From the NCBI GenBank assembly GCA_052035915.1, contig JBPOHE010000014.1, positions 12,601 to 76,600 on the forward strand: a stretch of 64,000 nt of DNA, read 5' to 3'. The notes beneath the pieces were generated by a model. The model was not told the origin of the DNA. It did not search any database and saw nothing but the letters and a program-made list of their open reading frames with translations. Of the stretch, positions 8,117-16,856 are shown piece by piece (position 1 is the first letter of the stretch; every line of letters begins with the position of its first letter). The position numbers and the translations under genes were made by a program. Source of the stretch: JBPOHE01 sp052035915. Its GTDB lineage: Bacteria > Pseudomonadota > Gammaproteobacteria > Chromatiales > Chromatiaceae.

Positions 8117-8140
8117 CTCCCGGCCATCTCTGGCCGGGAG
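8117..8140 (+). promoter_or_regulatory. Strong hairpin in the leader of the GGDEF-EAL regulator
   Basis: CTCCCGGCCA and TGGCCGGGAG form a perfect 10 bp GC-rich stem with a TCTC tetraloop, ending 20 bases before the ATG at 8161. A short GTGTTT follows rather than a T-run. It could attenuate transcription, stabilise the mRNA, or expose the downstream GGGAGGAAGG ribosome binding site. Confidence 0.5.
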
Positions 8141-8160
8141 GTGTTTCTGCGGGAGGAAGG

Positions 8161-10248
8161 ATGAGCGGGACGACTCGTATCCTGGTGGTCGATGACGATC
8201 CGACCTATTTGATGCTGATGCGTGCGGCCCTCGAGGGTATGGGATACCAGGTATTCGAGGCCGCCGACGGCGAGGCCGCCCTGGCCCACTTTCGTCACTG
8301 CGCCTGCGACATGGTCTTATTGGACGTGGACATGCCGGGCATGAGCGGTTTCGATCTCTGTCTCAGTCTGCGCCGGATGGTGGGGGAAGAACTTCCCATT
8401 CTCATGGTGACCGGCATGGATGACGTCGCTTCCATCCAACGCGCTTATGAGGTCGGGGCTACGGATTTTCTGGCCAAACCCATCAATTGGAACCTCATCG
8501 GGCATCGGGTCAGGTATTTGTTACGTGCCGCCACCACCCTGCAGGCGCTGAACGCCGCGAATGCCCGCAACGCCGCCATCCTTGCCGCCATTCCCGACAC
8601 CCTGTTTCGCCTGGATGCCGCCGGTCTGGTACTGGATAACGGTGGGGCCGGGATCAAGGGACCTCAGGTGCCGCGGGTGGGGCGCTCCATTGCCGCCAGC
8701 TACCCGGCCACGATCACCCTGGAATTCCTCATGGCCGCCCGCCGGGCCGCGGAAAGCGGCGAGGCGCAAAGCCTCGACTACAGTCTGCTGGATAAGGCCG
8801 GGGAAGAACGTCACTACGAGGGCCGCATCGTCGCCATCGACGAGCGGGAGGCCCTGTGCCTGGTGCGGGATGTCACCGAACGCAAGGAGGCGGAACAGCG
8901 CATCCGCAAACTCGCCTTTTTCGACAGCCTGACCGGGTTGCCGAACCGCCAATCGTTTCTCGATCGCCTGACCCGGGAGATTCAACGCACTCAGCAGCAG
9001 GGAAGCCGTCTGGCGGTGTTGTTTCTCGACATGGACGGTTTCAAATCCATCAACGACAGCCTCGGCCACGGTGTCGGGGATCTGGTTTTGCAATGGGTCG
9101 CGGATCGCCTGCGAACGGGGATCCGGATGTCCGACATGGTGTCGCGTCCATCGGGGGAGGAACCCTCGACCGTCTCCAACCTGGCCCGGCTGGGGGGGGA
9201 TGAATTCACCCTGTTGCTCACCGACCTGAGCCAAGCGGAGGAGGCCATGCTGGTGGCCCATCGCATCCGTGACCTGATGCATCGCCCCTTCGTGTTGGAA
9301 GAGCGAGAGGTCATGTTGACCGTCAGCATCGGCATCGCCATCGCCCCCGATGACGGCCGGGATGCCGTCACCCTGCTCAAACACGCCGACACGGCCATGT
9401 ACCATGCCAAGGATCAGGGTCGCGATAACTGTCAGTTCTATAGCGCCTCCCTGACCACCCGGGCGGTGCAGCGGCTCAATCTGGAGAACAATCTGCGCCT
9501 CGCCATGGAACGCCATGAGTTCTACCTCTGTTACCAGCCCCAACTGGACTTGGCGTCCGGGTGCCTCCGTTCGGTGGAGGCGCTGATCCGCTGGCGTCAT
9601 CCTCAACAGGGCCTGATCCCCCCGCTCGAATTCATCCCCCTGGCCGAGGAAAACGGCCTCATCGTCCCCATCGGCGCCTGGGTGCTGCGCACCGCCTGTC
9701 AGGATGGGGCGGCTTGGCGAGCGAACGGGAAGGCGGTGCGCATCGCGGTGAATCTCTCGCCCCTGCAATTGAAGGACCCAAGTCTGTTCGACATGGTCAT
9801 GTCCGCCCTCAGAGACACGGGCCTGCCACCCAGGTATCTCGAGCTGGAGATCACCGAAGGCGCCCTGATGGAACACAGCGCCATCACCCTGGAGACCATC
9901 AGGACCCTGCGTCGGGTCGGGGTACAGATTGCCTTGGACGATTTCGGTACCGGCTTCTCTTCCATGAGCTATCTCAAACGTCTGCCGCTGAACAGCCTCA
10001 AGGTGGATCGCAGCTTCGTCAGGGATCTGCCCGAAGACAAGGAAAACCTGGCCATCGTCGAGGCCATCGTTGCCCTGGCGAAGAGCCTGGGCTTCCAGGT
10101 CACGGCGGAGGGCGTGGAGACTCCCGCTCAGGCGGGGAGTCTGATCGGCCTGGGTTGCGACCGGCTGCAAGGCTATTACTACAGCCATCCCTTACCGGCG
10201 GATGAGGTCTTTCCCTTGCTGCAGCAATCCTGGCACGAGCCGAGGTAG
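8161..10248 (+). CDS. Response regulator with PAS-like, GGDEF and EAL domains
   Basis: A 695-residue bifunctional c-di-GMP protein. Order: REC domain (residues 1-120; acidic pocket VVDDDP, phospho-acceptor in LLDVDMPG near 54), a PAS-like region (130-245), a GGDEF domain with intact LARLGGDEFTLL near 346, and an EAL domain with intact VEALIRW near 472 plus ITEGALM, LDDFGTGFSS and KVDRSFV. Both cyclase and phosphodiesterase signatures look catalytic, so the net activity may be set by phosphorylation. ATG 8161 follows GGGAGGAAGG at 4-base spacing; upstream in-frame codons overlap a stable hairpin and are not REC-like. No histidine kinase gene is adjacent. Confidence 0.93.
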   Translation: MSGTTRILVVDDDPTYLMLMRAALEGMGYQVFEAADGEAALAHFRHCACDMVLLDVDMPGMSGFDLCLSLRRMVGEELPILMVTGMDDVASIQRAYEVGATDFLAKPINWNLIGHRVRYLLRAATTLQALNAANARNAAILAAIPDTLFRLDAAGLVLDNGGAGIKGPQVPRVGRSIAASYPATITLEFLMAARRAAESGEAQSLDYSLLDKAGEERHYEGRIVAIDEREALCLVRDVTERKEAEQRIRKLAFFDSLTGLPNRQSFLDRLTREIQRTQQQGSRLAVLFLDMDGFKSINDSLGHGVGDLVLQWVADRLRTGIRMSDMVSRPSGEEPSTVSNLARLGGDEFTLLLTDLSQAEEAMLVAHRIRDLMHRPFVLEEREVMLTVSIGIAIAPDDGRDAVTLLKHADTAMYHAKDQGRDNCQFYSASLTTRAVQRLNLENNLRLAMERHEFYLCYQPQLDLASGCLRSVEALIRWRHPQQGLIPPLEFIPLAEENGLIVPIGAWVLRTACQDGAAWRANGKAVRIAVNLSPLQLKDPSLFDMVMSALRDTGLPPRYLELEITEGALMEHSAITLETIRTLRRVGVQIALDDFGTGFSSMSYLKRLPLNSLKVDRSFVRDLPEDKENLAIVEAIVALAKSLGFQVTAEGVETPAQAGSLIGLGCDRLQGYYYSHPLPADEVFPLLQQSWHEPR

Positions 10249-10630
10249 GTCGGTCGTAGCGGACGCTCCTTGAGATGAGCTTGACGGCTACTGGAACGGC
10301 GAATGGAAACGCTGGCTTCCGAGCGCTCCGGGGCGGGGACCGACCCCCAATCCGACAAGGCGAGGAAAGCCCGACAGGAATGGATATCAGCGCTCGGTTG
10401 TTCCGGGCATCGACCGGGAATGGCTGGTTTCTGTTCTTATTCAGAGAACAATAGGCCAATATTCAAAGACATTGTTCTCAATAAGAGAACAAAAACCCGG
10501 GCCACTGAACTCATGCCCGGGAGTGAGCGGCTTACCGGCGCTCGCTCAAGGCCTTCTGTTATTCCACCGGCTCAGGCGGGTTCAGGCCCCCCTTCCCCCG
10601 CCGATTAGGGACAACCTCAAGGAATTGATA
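10249..10630. other. Convergent intergenic region, 382 bp, with one dispersed repeat
   Basis: Sits between convergent genes. It is mainly occupied by the REPIN-like copy 2 and its flank, which together extend from about 10370 to 10523. No gene was recognised. Confidence 0.5.
10401..10523 (-). repeat. REPIN/MITE-like dispersed element, copy 2 (inverted orientation)
   Basis: Ends TTCCGGGCAT (10401-10410) and ATGCCCGGGAG (10513-10523). Two internal palindromes: GTTCTTATTCAGAGAAC and TTGTTCTCAATAAGAGAACAA. The sequence aligns with copy 1 only when reverse-complemented. The outer left flank (AGGAAT-GATATC-GC-CTC pattern) is shared with copy 4. Confidence 0.8.
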
Positions 10631-11641
10631 TTACTTGGCCTCGTTCTGCTGCACCGGTTCGGCGGACCGAGCTGGAGGCTCCGAATCCCCGCCCGCCGCG
10701 GGAGCCGTGGTTCCGCTGCCGGGGGTCGGGGTTACCGTCGCCACCAAGTCTTGCAGACGAATTTTGCTGAGGTCTTCCAGGCTGTAGTTGGCGATCTCGA
10801 AGTAATAGGGTTGTGTCGAGGTTTTGAGCACGGCCTTGTCGCCCTGGGCCGGCTTGCCAAAACGATAGTCGAGGCTTTTCCCCTCGGCGAGGCTGAGGGA
10901 AGCGGCCAATACTGGTGGTTGCAGACCGTATTCGGCTTTTTCCTCGGTGCCTAGGACGCCAAGATATCTCAGCTCCGCCAGTTTTTTCACCGTGGCGCGC
11001 ACCTTTTCCTGGTCGAGTTTGGTGTCGGTCTGGTGCAGGGTCCAGGCGCCATCCCGCAGTTCGAGTCGCAGGTCCTTGATCTGCATCCCCTGGATCTTGG
11101 TCGACTCCTGGCGCAGCAGATCTTTATTGATCCAGTCGTTGGCGTTGGTGCTGGCGTCGCGGGTATTGAATTCGATCTCGAACACCGCCTCATCGCCAGC
11201 CGCCCTGGCGTGCAGGCGCCGAAAGCCGGGCGAATTGCCGAGAAACAGGGTGCCGAGTTCGCGATCGCCGGCCAGGAGCCGAATCCGCCGCTCGAATTTG
11301 TCGGTATGGACCTGGAAGCGCTCGATCGCGGCGGCGGAGGTGGTGATCGGCAGGCGTTTTTTCAGCCGATGGAGTTGCTCCAGCAACAGCTCGACATTGG
11401 GTCCGGCGACGGGAAAGTCCTGTAAATCGGGGAGATACCAGTCCTGGCCCCGTTTCAGCAAAACAACATCTTTCTGTTGGGGTTGGGCGATCTCGATGCG
11501 GTCTACCTGACCGGGATCGAAAGCGATCAGAGGGGTTTCGGGGCTGGCGCTCCCATAACCACGCCCGGTCCAGGCGAGGCCGAGGGCAAACAGGATTTGG
11601 ACGGCCAGCAGAAAGCCAAGGACAGAGAGGGTCCGTTTCAT
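10631..11641 (-). CDS. DUF4340-domain protein of the Gld-like ABC system
   Basis: A 336-residue membrane-anchored protein with one N-terminal transmembrane helix (TLSVLGFLLAVQILFALGLAW) and a large soluble periplasmic part of the DUF4340 type, built of beta-rich repeats (DQVDRIEIAQ-like, then WYLPDLQDFPV and RIRLLAGDRELGTLFLG). The last 40 residues are Pro/Ala/Glu-rich and probably disordered. Its ATG overlaps the stop of the permease/GldG gene by four bases (ATGA), so the three genes form one operon. DUF4340 proteins regularly accompany GldA/F/G-like transporters; their role is unknown. Confidence 0.85.
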   Translation of the reverse strand: MKRTLSVLGFLLAVQILFALGLAWTGRGYGSASPETPLIAFDPGQVDRIEIAQPQQKDVVLLKRGQDWYLPDLQDFPVAGPNVELLLEQLHRLKKRLPITTSAAAIERFQVHTDKFERRIRLLAGDRELGTLFLGNSPGFRRLHARAAGDEAVFEIEFNTRDASTNANDWINKDLLRQESTKIQGMQIKDLRLELRDGAWTLHQTDTKLDQEKVRATVKKLAELRYLGVLGTEEKAEYGLQPPVLAASLSLAEGKSLDYRFGKPAQGDKAVLKTSTQPYYFEIANYSLEDLSKIRLQDLVATVTPTPGSGTTAPAAGGDSEPPARSAEPVQQNEAK

Positions 11642-14532
11642 GGGTTATCTCCCGCCAAACGAGTGATGGCCTCAAAGCGACTCCGACGACGTTGCCGGAG
11701 TCGGCGATGCAGCATATACACCAGGGCGAGCCCGCCGAGGGCGAGCCCATAGTTGAAATATTCCCAGAACATCTGTTCTCCCCGTTCCAGCGGATAGAGC
11801 AGCCGCGAAAAGTGACTGCGACCGCGGATGGCGAGCAAGCCACGATCCTCCAAGGACCAGTCGATGAGGTTCTCCACCAACTGCAAGGGGGCGATGTAGC
11901 GGCTGCGCGTCGCCTCCAGGGCGAGATCCAGGGCCGAGTCCCCGAGGAAGCTGCCGGAGGCGATGAGAATGATGCGGGCCGAGTCGGGGGAATGATCGAT
12001 GGTGCCTTTGATGATCCCTTTCTTCTCCGGAGATTTTTCCAGTGTCGGCTCCTCTTCATCCGCCTCTTCGGCTTTGTTTTCGCTCAGGAGGGGCGAGGCC
12101 TTACCCTTGAAATAGGACTCGAAGCGACCCTCGACCACGGCGGCGAGGAGCTGGGGCGAATGTTCCTTCCCTTCCGGGAAGCCGAGCTGGCCGTATTTTC
12201 CGAAATCGGGCTGGATCTCCGTGGAATCACTGGTCCAGGAGCGTTCCGAACTTTGCAGCAGGCGATAGACGTGGCGTTGAGCGTTCGCCTTGTCGTCGAT
12301 CTGGATCGGCGAGGGCCAGTTCAGGGTGATCTGATCCAAGCCGAGCATAACGCCGGAACTCTGGTCGATTCCCCGTCCCCGGATGTCGGGGAAGAAGGGG
12401 TAGGGAAGGCTCACCACCTCCTGGACCACGAAGCCGCCGAGGCGACGCTGCACCGGGATAGGGAAGGGGGTGTTCTCGGGGTCCAACACCAACTTGTCTT
12501 CAATACGAATGCCATGATGCGCCAACCAGTCTTCGAGCCCGGAAGGCCGCTTCCGGGCGTTGATCGCCTTGGCGCCGAGATCGATATTGAAGGGGGAGCT
12601 GGCCAACACCAGGGTGCCGCCCTGCATCAGAAACTGGTCGATGGCATAGAGTTGCTTGTTGTCCAGTCGTTCCGGGTCGACCACCAGCAAGAGATCCGCT
12701 TGTTCGGGAACCTGCCCCGATTTGAGGTCGGTCTGTTGCAGACCGGCGTTTTGTCGCAGTCGTTCTTCCAATAGGCTGAAGCGTTCACCGCCGAGGCCAT
12801 AGGGATTGGCGGGAGCCGGGGTGCTGAGTGCCACCGATCGCAACAGCCCGCTGGCAAAGCGCTTGAGGCCGGTATTGAGACTGCGCTGGAGTCCGGCCTT
12901 GTCCAGGGATTCCGGCAGGGTCAGGGGTACGACCTGGTTGCGACTTTCCAGCAGCAGATAGAAATAGAAGGTGTTGGGGTCCAGCAGGCTCAAGGCCATG
13001 GGCTGGAAACCGTATTGTTCGGCGATCTCCTTGGCTAGGCGGCCATCTCCCGCCATGGGGTCGAGGATACTGAACTCGAACTTGCCCTTGGCCTGTTGAC
13101 GCAGTTCTTTGGCCACCTCGACCAACTCCTCCTGGAGTTTCACCAGGGGTTCGGGTAATACGGAGGCGGCGGAGATGAACGCCTTGAGGGTGACTGGCTG
13201 TTGGATGCCGGCGAAAATATCGCCGCCGCCCTGATAGCCGTAGAGCACCTTTTTGATGCTGCGAGTGATGTCGTATTCCGGGTTGCGGAGCCGCACATCC
13301 AGGTTGGTGTCGCCGGTCAGCTTGACGTCGATGAGATCCCGGTATCCCAACACCTCGTGCTCGCCGCCATAGGCGATGAGGATGTCGAAATAGGAATTCA
13401 CCACCCCGGCTTGATATTTACTCATGGTCTGGAAGGCGACCGGGCGGATGCCGTACTTTTCCCCGGCCTCCCGCTCCAGTTCCGGATTATCGTGGGGATC
13501 GATGATCTCGACGCGAATACGCCCCTTGCCGGCAATCTCGTATTCCCGCATCAGGTCGCGCAATTGGGGCACCAGGGGAGCCAGCAGGGGATGGGTATGG
13601 GCACTGAAATAACCGCGGATGAGAAGGGGCTCCTGGAGTCGCGACAGATAGTCCACCGTGGTCTCGGAGATGGAATAGATGCGGCCCTGGGTGATGTCGG
13701 CCCGTACCCAACCCAGTTGTTGCAGCCAGAGATTGGCGGCCAGTAGGTTGGCCGCAGCGAGCAGAGTGACCCAGCCCCAGAGGCGATGATGGGGTTTCGG
13801 CTCGCCGCTGCCTTCCCAGCGCAGCCGCTCCAGGATATAGATGTTGAGGGCGAGGAAGACACCGACAAGGCTGAGATAGTAGTAGAGGTCCCGCGCATCT
13901 ATTACCCCCCGGGTGATGGACTGGAATCTGGAGCCCGTGCCGAGCAGATGCAGGTATTCCGAGGCCCGATGGCCGACCAGATTGGTCAAGGTCTCGGCGC
14001 CTAAGAGGTAGAGCAGGGTACCGAGCATCAGGGTGCCGATCAGACTGACGATCTGGTTGTCGGTCCTGGCGCTGACGAAGAGACCGATGGCGATGTAGGC
14101 GGCGGCCAGGAAGAGGCTGGCGAGGTAGGCACCCCACACCGGTCCCCAATCCAGGGGACCCAACCAGGATACGATCAGAGGGATGGGGAAGGTGAGGGCG
14201 AGGGCGATCGCCACTAGCGCCAGGCAGGCGAGAAACTTGCCAAGAACGAGTTTGATGGGTGCGACGGGGAGGGTGAGGAGAATTTCGATGGTCCCGGCCC
14301 GCCGTTCTTCACTCCACATCCTCATGGTCAAGGTGGCGACGAGAAAGATGAGGAGAATCGGCATCCACTCGAACAAAGGCCGCATGTCGGCGATGTTGCG
14401 GGCAAAAAAGGTTTCTACCCAGAAAAACACGAATAGGCTGACGGCAAGAAAGGCGCCGAGGAAGATGTAGGCCACCGGCGAGGCAAAAAAGCCGTTCAGT
14501 TCTTTGCGGGCGACTTGCAGCATCTCACCCAT
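11638..14532 (-). CDS. Fused ABC-2 permease and GldG-like protein
   Basis: A 964-residue fusion. Residues 1-240 are an ABC-2 permease of GldF type with six membrane helices (VAYIFLGAFLAVSLFVFFW, then MRMWSEERRAGTIEILLTLP). After a further helix pair near 260-290, the rest is the periplasmic GldG-like region (PF09822 type) with SISETTVDYL, DPHDNPELEREAGEKYGI and LLVVDPERLDNKQLYAIDQF, ending in a C-terminal transmembrane helix and basic tail. In Flavobacterium GldF and GldG are separate gliding-motility genes; fused or adjacent homologues occur in non-gliding Gram-negatives, with substrate unknown. ATG 14532 is preceded by AAGGAG at 7 bases and overlaps the ATPase stop (ATGGGTGA). Confidence 0.88.
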   Translation of the reverse strand: MGEMLQVARKELNGFFASPVAYIFLGAFLAVSLFVFFWVETFFARNIADMRPLFEWMPILLIFLVATLTMRMWSEERRAGTIEILLTLPVAPIKLVLGKFLACLALVAIALALTFPIPLIVSWLGPLDWGPVWGAYLASLFLAAAYIAIGLFVSARTDNQIVSLIGTLMLGTLLYLLGAETLTNLVGHRASEYLHLLGTGSRFQSITRGVIDARDLYYYLSLVGVFLALNIYILERLRWEGSGEPKPHHRLWGWVTLLAAANLLAANLWLQQLGWVRADITQGRIYSISETTVDYLSRLQEPLLIRGYFSAHTHPLLAPLVPQLRDLMREYEIAGKGRIRVEIIDPHDNPELEREAGEKYGIRPVAFQTMSKYQAGVVNSYFDILIAYGGEHEVLGYRDLIDVKLTGDTNLDVRLRNPEYDITRSIKKVLYGYQGGGDIFAGIQQPVTLKAFISAASVLPEPLVKLQEELVEVAKELRQQAKGKFEFSILDPMAGDGRLAKEIAEQYGFQPMALSLLDPNTFYFYLLLESRNQVVPLTLPESLDKAGLQRSLNTGLKRFASGLLRSVALSTPAPANPYGLGGERFSLLEERLRQNAGLQQTDLKSGQVPEQADLLLVVDPERLDNKQLYAIDQFLMQGGTLVLASSPFNIDLGAKAINARKRPSGLEDWLAHHGIRIEDKLVLDPENTPFPIPVQRRLGGFVVQEVVSLPYPFFPDIRGRGIDQSSGVMLGLDQITLNWPSPIQIDDKANAQRHVYRLLQSSERSWTSDSTEIQPDFGKYGQLGFPEGKEHSPQLLAAVVEGRFESYFKGKASPLLSENKAEEADEEEPTLEKSPEKKGIIKGTIDHSPDSARIILIASGSFLGDSALDLALEATRSRYIAPLQLVENLIDWSLEDRGLLAIRGRSHFSRLLYPLERGEQMFWEYFNYGLALGGLALVYMLHRRLRQRRRSRFEAITRLAGDNP

Positions 14533-15481
14533 GGGAAAGCTCCTTCTGAGGTACGACGGCGTTGATCTCGCCGACGATGGTTTCCAAATCTCTGATTTCC
14601 GCGCGTAGCCCGTACAAGGCCCAGCCTTGGGCGAGCACTTGGCGCGATACCTCCGGGGCCAGGGTCGTGGGATCCCCCAAGGCGGGTTCGGTGTCGAGAG
14701 CGAACAGGTGCCGACCCTCTCGACTGGAGCGATGTTCCACCTCGAGGATACCGTCAATCCGGCTCAGGGTGCCGAGGGCCGTCTCGGGCGGGGCATCGAG
14801 TTCGGCGATCAACCTGTGGGAGGTCTGAAGATCGCTCAGGCGCGAATCCAGCGCCAGTTCCCCATTGCGGAGAATGAGTACCCGATCGCAGACGGCCTGT
14901 ACTTCCTGGAGGATATGGGTGGAGAGGATCACCGTGGCCTGTCGGGCGAGGTCTCGTACCAACGCCCGCATATGCTGAATCTGGGCTGGGTCCAGGCCGT
15001 TGGTCGGCTCGTCGAGCACCAGCACCTGGGGATCGTGCAACAAGGCTTGAGCCACTCCGACGCGCTGGCGATAGCCCCGGGACAAGGTGGCGATGGGTTG
15101 CTCGGCCTTGTGCGTCAATTCGGTTCGTTGCAAGGCGCGCCGTAACGCCGATTCCATCCGCTCCGACGTCACCCCATGCAGGCCAGCCTGATAGGCCAGG
15201 AAATCGATGACCCGCATCTCGGTGTACAGAGGACAATTTTCCGGAAGGAACCCGATCTGGCGCTGGCATTTCCGGCGATGTTTGACCAGATCCAGGCCAT
15301 CGAATTGAATGCTTCCCGAGCTGGGTTCGAGATAGCCGGTGAGCATTTTCATGATGGTGGTTTTCCCGGCACCGTTGTGGCCGAGCAAACCGACGATTTC
15401 CCCTTGACCGATGGAGAAGGACAGCTCCCGAACAGCTAGAGAATCGCCGTAACGACGAGAGATTCTTTGGGCGGTTATCAT
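14525..15481 (-). CDS. ABC transporter ATP-binding protein, GldA-like
   Basis: A 318-residue ATPase energising the fused permease downstream. Walker A is GHNGAGKTT near residue 35, the Q-loop is in IGFLPENCPLY, the signature is LSRGYRQRVG, and Walker B is VLVLDEPTNGLDP with the H-loop in STHILQE. The C-terminal 90 residues are the usual extension of the CcmA/NatA/GldA class. ATG 15481 was chosen because residues after it (MITAQRISRRYG) are the normal ABC start; 15 upstream residues would be needed for the longer frame. It heads the operon ATPase, permease-GldG, DUF4340. Confidence 0.92.
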   Translation of the reverse strand: MITAQRISRRYGDSLAVRELSFSIGQGEIVGLLGHNGAGKTTIMKMLTGYLEPSSGSIQFDGLDLVKHRRKCQRQIGFLPENCPLYTEMRVIDFLAYQAGLHGVTSERMESALRRALQRTELTHKAEQPIATLSRGYRQRVGVAQALLHDPQVLVLDEPTNGLDPAQIQHMRALVRDLARQATVILSTHILQEVQAVCDRVLILRNGELALDSRLSDLQTSHRLIAELDAPPETALGTLSRIDGILEVEHRSSREGRHLFALDTEPALGDPTTLAPEVSRQVLAQGWALYGLRAEIRDLETIVGEINAVVPQKELSHG

Positions 15482-16007
15482 TGTTGCACTCGTGGTGGGT
15501 CGACTCGGGGTTGCGTGATAAAACATGGGCCGTTCGACCGGAGAGAGTCCGGAAAAGTTCCTCTCAAGACGTGTGGGTGGTTGTAGAACCGGTTATTCTT
15601 AGTGGGCAGCAACCTCAAGACAGGTCGTTCGTGCCAAGTCGGGAAGATTTTTCCTGGACGCAAAATGGGAGAAGGAGTCGGTCGAAAGGCAAGGAAAAAA
15701 TTGGCAGAGAATTGGTGAATATTTCCATGGTGGGCGTTTCGTGCCTGACGGATAGTTAATACGAGAGAAGGATCAATAGCTTGGTTTCAGCCACCTGGGG
15801 CTGGGAAAACGTGGCGGGGCGACTCAGAGACATCTATACTGAAATCAGCACGGCTAGCCCTGTGGAGAAGGGTTGGGGTGTCGAAGAGGAGACGGGGACC
15901 AAGCCCAGGATACTAGGGGGCACAGATCCAATGCTGTGGTGGTTCCTTTCTCGAGCGGTCGAATTCGGGGGAGATCCCGTGACGAAACCGAAACCAATGG
16001 CACCTTA
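15482..16007. other. Long intergenic region ahead of the exported-protein cluster
   Basis: Between the divergent ABC operon and the fibre-like cluster. No convincing gene, transposon remnant or repeat was seen; short frames lack ribosome binding sites. Its length suggests complex control of the downstream cluster, similar to the long csg intergenic region in enterics, but no operator could be assigned apart from the palindrome at its right end. Confidence 0.4.
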
Positions 16008-16024
16008 GCTTGAGATTCTCAAGC
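16008..16024. promoter_or_regulatory. Palindrome upstream of the repeat-protein gene
   Basis: GCTTGAGA and TCTCAAGC are perfect inverted repeats around a central T, 33 bases before the start codon, followed by GGGTTTTGTT. It could be an operator or a short leader hairpin (6 bp stem, GATTC loop). Confidence 0.4.
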
Positions 16025-16057
16025 GGGTTTTGTTAGCAAGATGAGGAGAGTCGATAT

Positions 16058-16339
16058 ATGAAGCGTTTTGCAGTAGCGATGTGCGGTTTGGTTCTGGCTT
16101 CGGCGGCTTTCGCTGGTTCTGAAGTGAAGGATTCCACCATCACCAACCTGAGCAATGTCAACCAGTCCGCCAACTTGGCGATCGGCAAGGGCGCCGAGGC
16201 CAACATGGGCACGGTGAAGATCCAGGACAGCAAGGTCGAGAAGAGCAAGATCACCAACCTGAGCAACGTCAACCAATCCGCCAACCTGGCGATCGGCGAG
16301 AAAGCCGAGGCTAATATGGGTTCGGTGGTGATCAAATAA
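16058..16339 (+). CDS. Exported two-repeat protein, candidate fibre subunit
   Basis: A 93-residue protein with a signal peptide (MKRFAVAMCGLVLASAAFA, cleavage after residue 19). The whole mature part is two near-identical repeats, residues 21-57 and 58-93, sharing ITNLSNVNQSANLAIG, AEANMG and a final V-x-I. The Asn, Gln, Ser and small-residue rhythm (N-x-S-N-V-N-Q-S-A-N) recalls curlin and other stacked-strand amyloid repeats, but the classic curlin motif S-x5-Q-x-G-x-x-N is not met exactly. GAGGAGAG eight bases before ATG is a strong ribosome binding site, and a perfect 12 bp hairpin follows the gene, as expected for an abundant first-cistron product. It heads the CsgG-like cluster, so I infer a secreted subunit; the family is not recognised. 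Confidence 0.75.
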   Translation: MKRFAVAMCGLVLASAAFAGSEVKDSTITNLSNVNQSANLAIGKGAEANMGTVKIQDSKVEKSKITNLSNVNQSANLAIGEKAEANMGSVVIK

Positions 16340-16347
16340 GATCGATG

Positions 16348-16374
16348 CGCGGCCTCTGCTTGGCAGAGGCCGCG
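16348..16374 (+). promoter_or_regulatory. Intercistronic hairpin after the repeat-protein gene
   Basis: CGCGGCCTCTGC pairs perfectly with GCAGAGGCCGCG across a TTG loop, 9 bases after the stop codon. No T-run follows. Such structures between a major-subunit gene and the next cistron stabilise the upstream mRNA or partly terminate transcription, giving unequal expression. Confidence 0.65.
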
Positions 16375-16412
16375 AAAGGCTTTGTATGCAGTTGGATGTC
16401 GAGGAAAAGGCT

Positions 16413-16766
16413 GTGAAAAACGCAAGATATTATTTTAGCGCCTTTGTCATGGCGGCCTGCGGTGTGTCCGTTGGTGTTAACAGCGGCGAGGTAAGCCCGG
16501 ATTTGAAGGATGGTATTTCGGAGTACAAGGATGATGCGCATAAAAAGTACGACGAGCTTGGTGACCCTGATTTGAATGTAAAATTTATCAAGATGAATGC
16601 CAGAGCCAAGGCCGATGGGAAGCAATCTGCCATTGTAAGTGGAACTACGGGCGGCGGTTCACAGGGTAATATTAATAGTGCTGTAATAGGTCCCGGCAGT
16701 ACAGTGAGAGGCGACATTATCATTATTGATGAGAGTCGGGGCGGAAAAACTCAGGTTGTGCAATAA
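16413..16766 (+). CDS. Small exported protein with one degenerate repeat, candidate minor subunit
   Basis: A 117-residue product from GTG 16413, chosen because GAGGA lies 7 bases upstream and a signal peptide follows at once (NARYYFSAFVMAACGVSVGV); an ATG at 16386 would add nine non-signal residues. The middle is charged (KYDELGDPDLNVKFIKMNAR). The C-terminal part, SAIVSGTTGGGSQG then NINSAVIGPGSTVRGDIII, lines up loosely with the repeat of the preceding protein (NQSANLAIG-x-GA-x-x-x-x-G-x-V-x-I). This suggests a minor or nucleating partner analogous to CsgB with CsgA. That analogy is inference only. Confidence 0.6.
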   Translation: MKNARYYFSAFVMAACGVSVGVNSGEVSPDLKDGISEYKDDAHKKYDELGDPDLNVKFIKMNARAKADGKQSAIVSGTTGGGSQGNINSAVIGPGSTVRGDIIIIDESRGGKTQVVQ

Positions 16767-16856
16767 AGTCTGTAGTATTTTTCGATAATGGCCCGAGCGA
16801 AAAATACATGATGGTTCGTGGGGTTCGGGTCGGACGACGAGGGGAGGTTGCAGCGC

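Noticed and set aside
8521..10188. Long reverse-strand open frame (555 codons) opposite the GGDEF-EAL gene
   Set aside because: It is antisense to a gene with clear domain motifs, has no ribosome binding site and no family resemblance; high GC explains the lack of stops.
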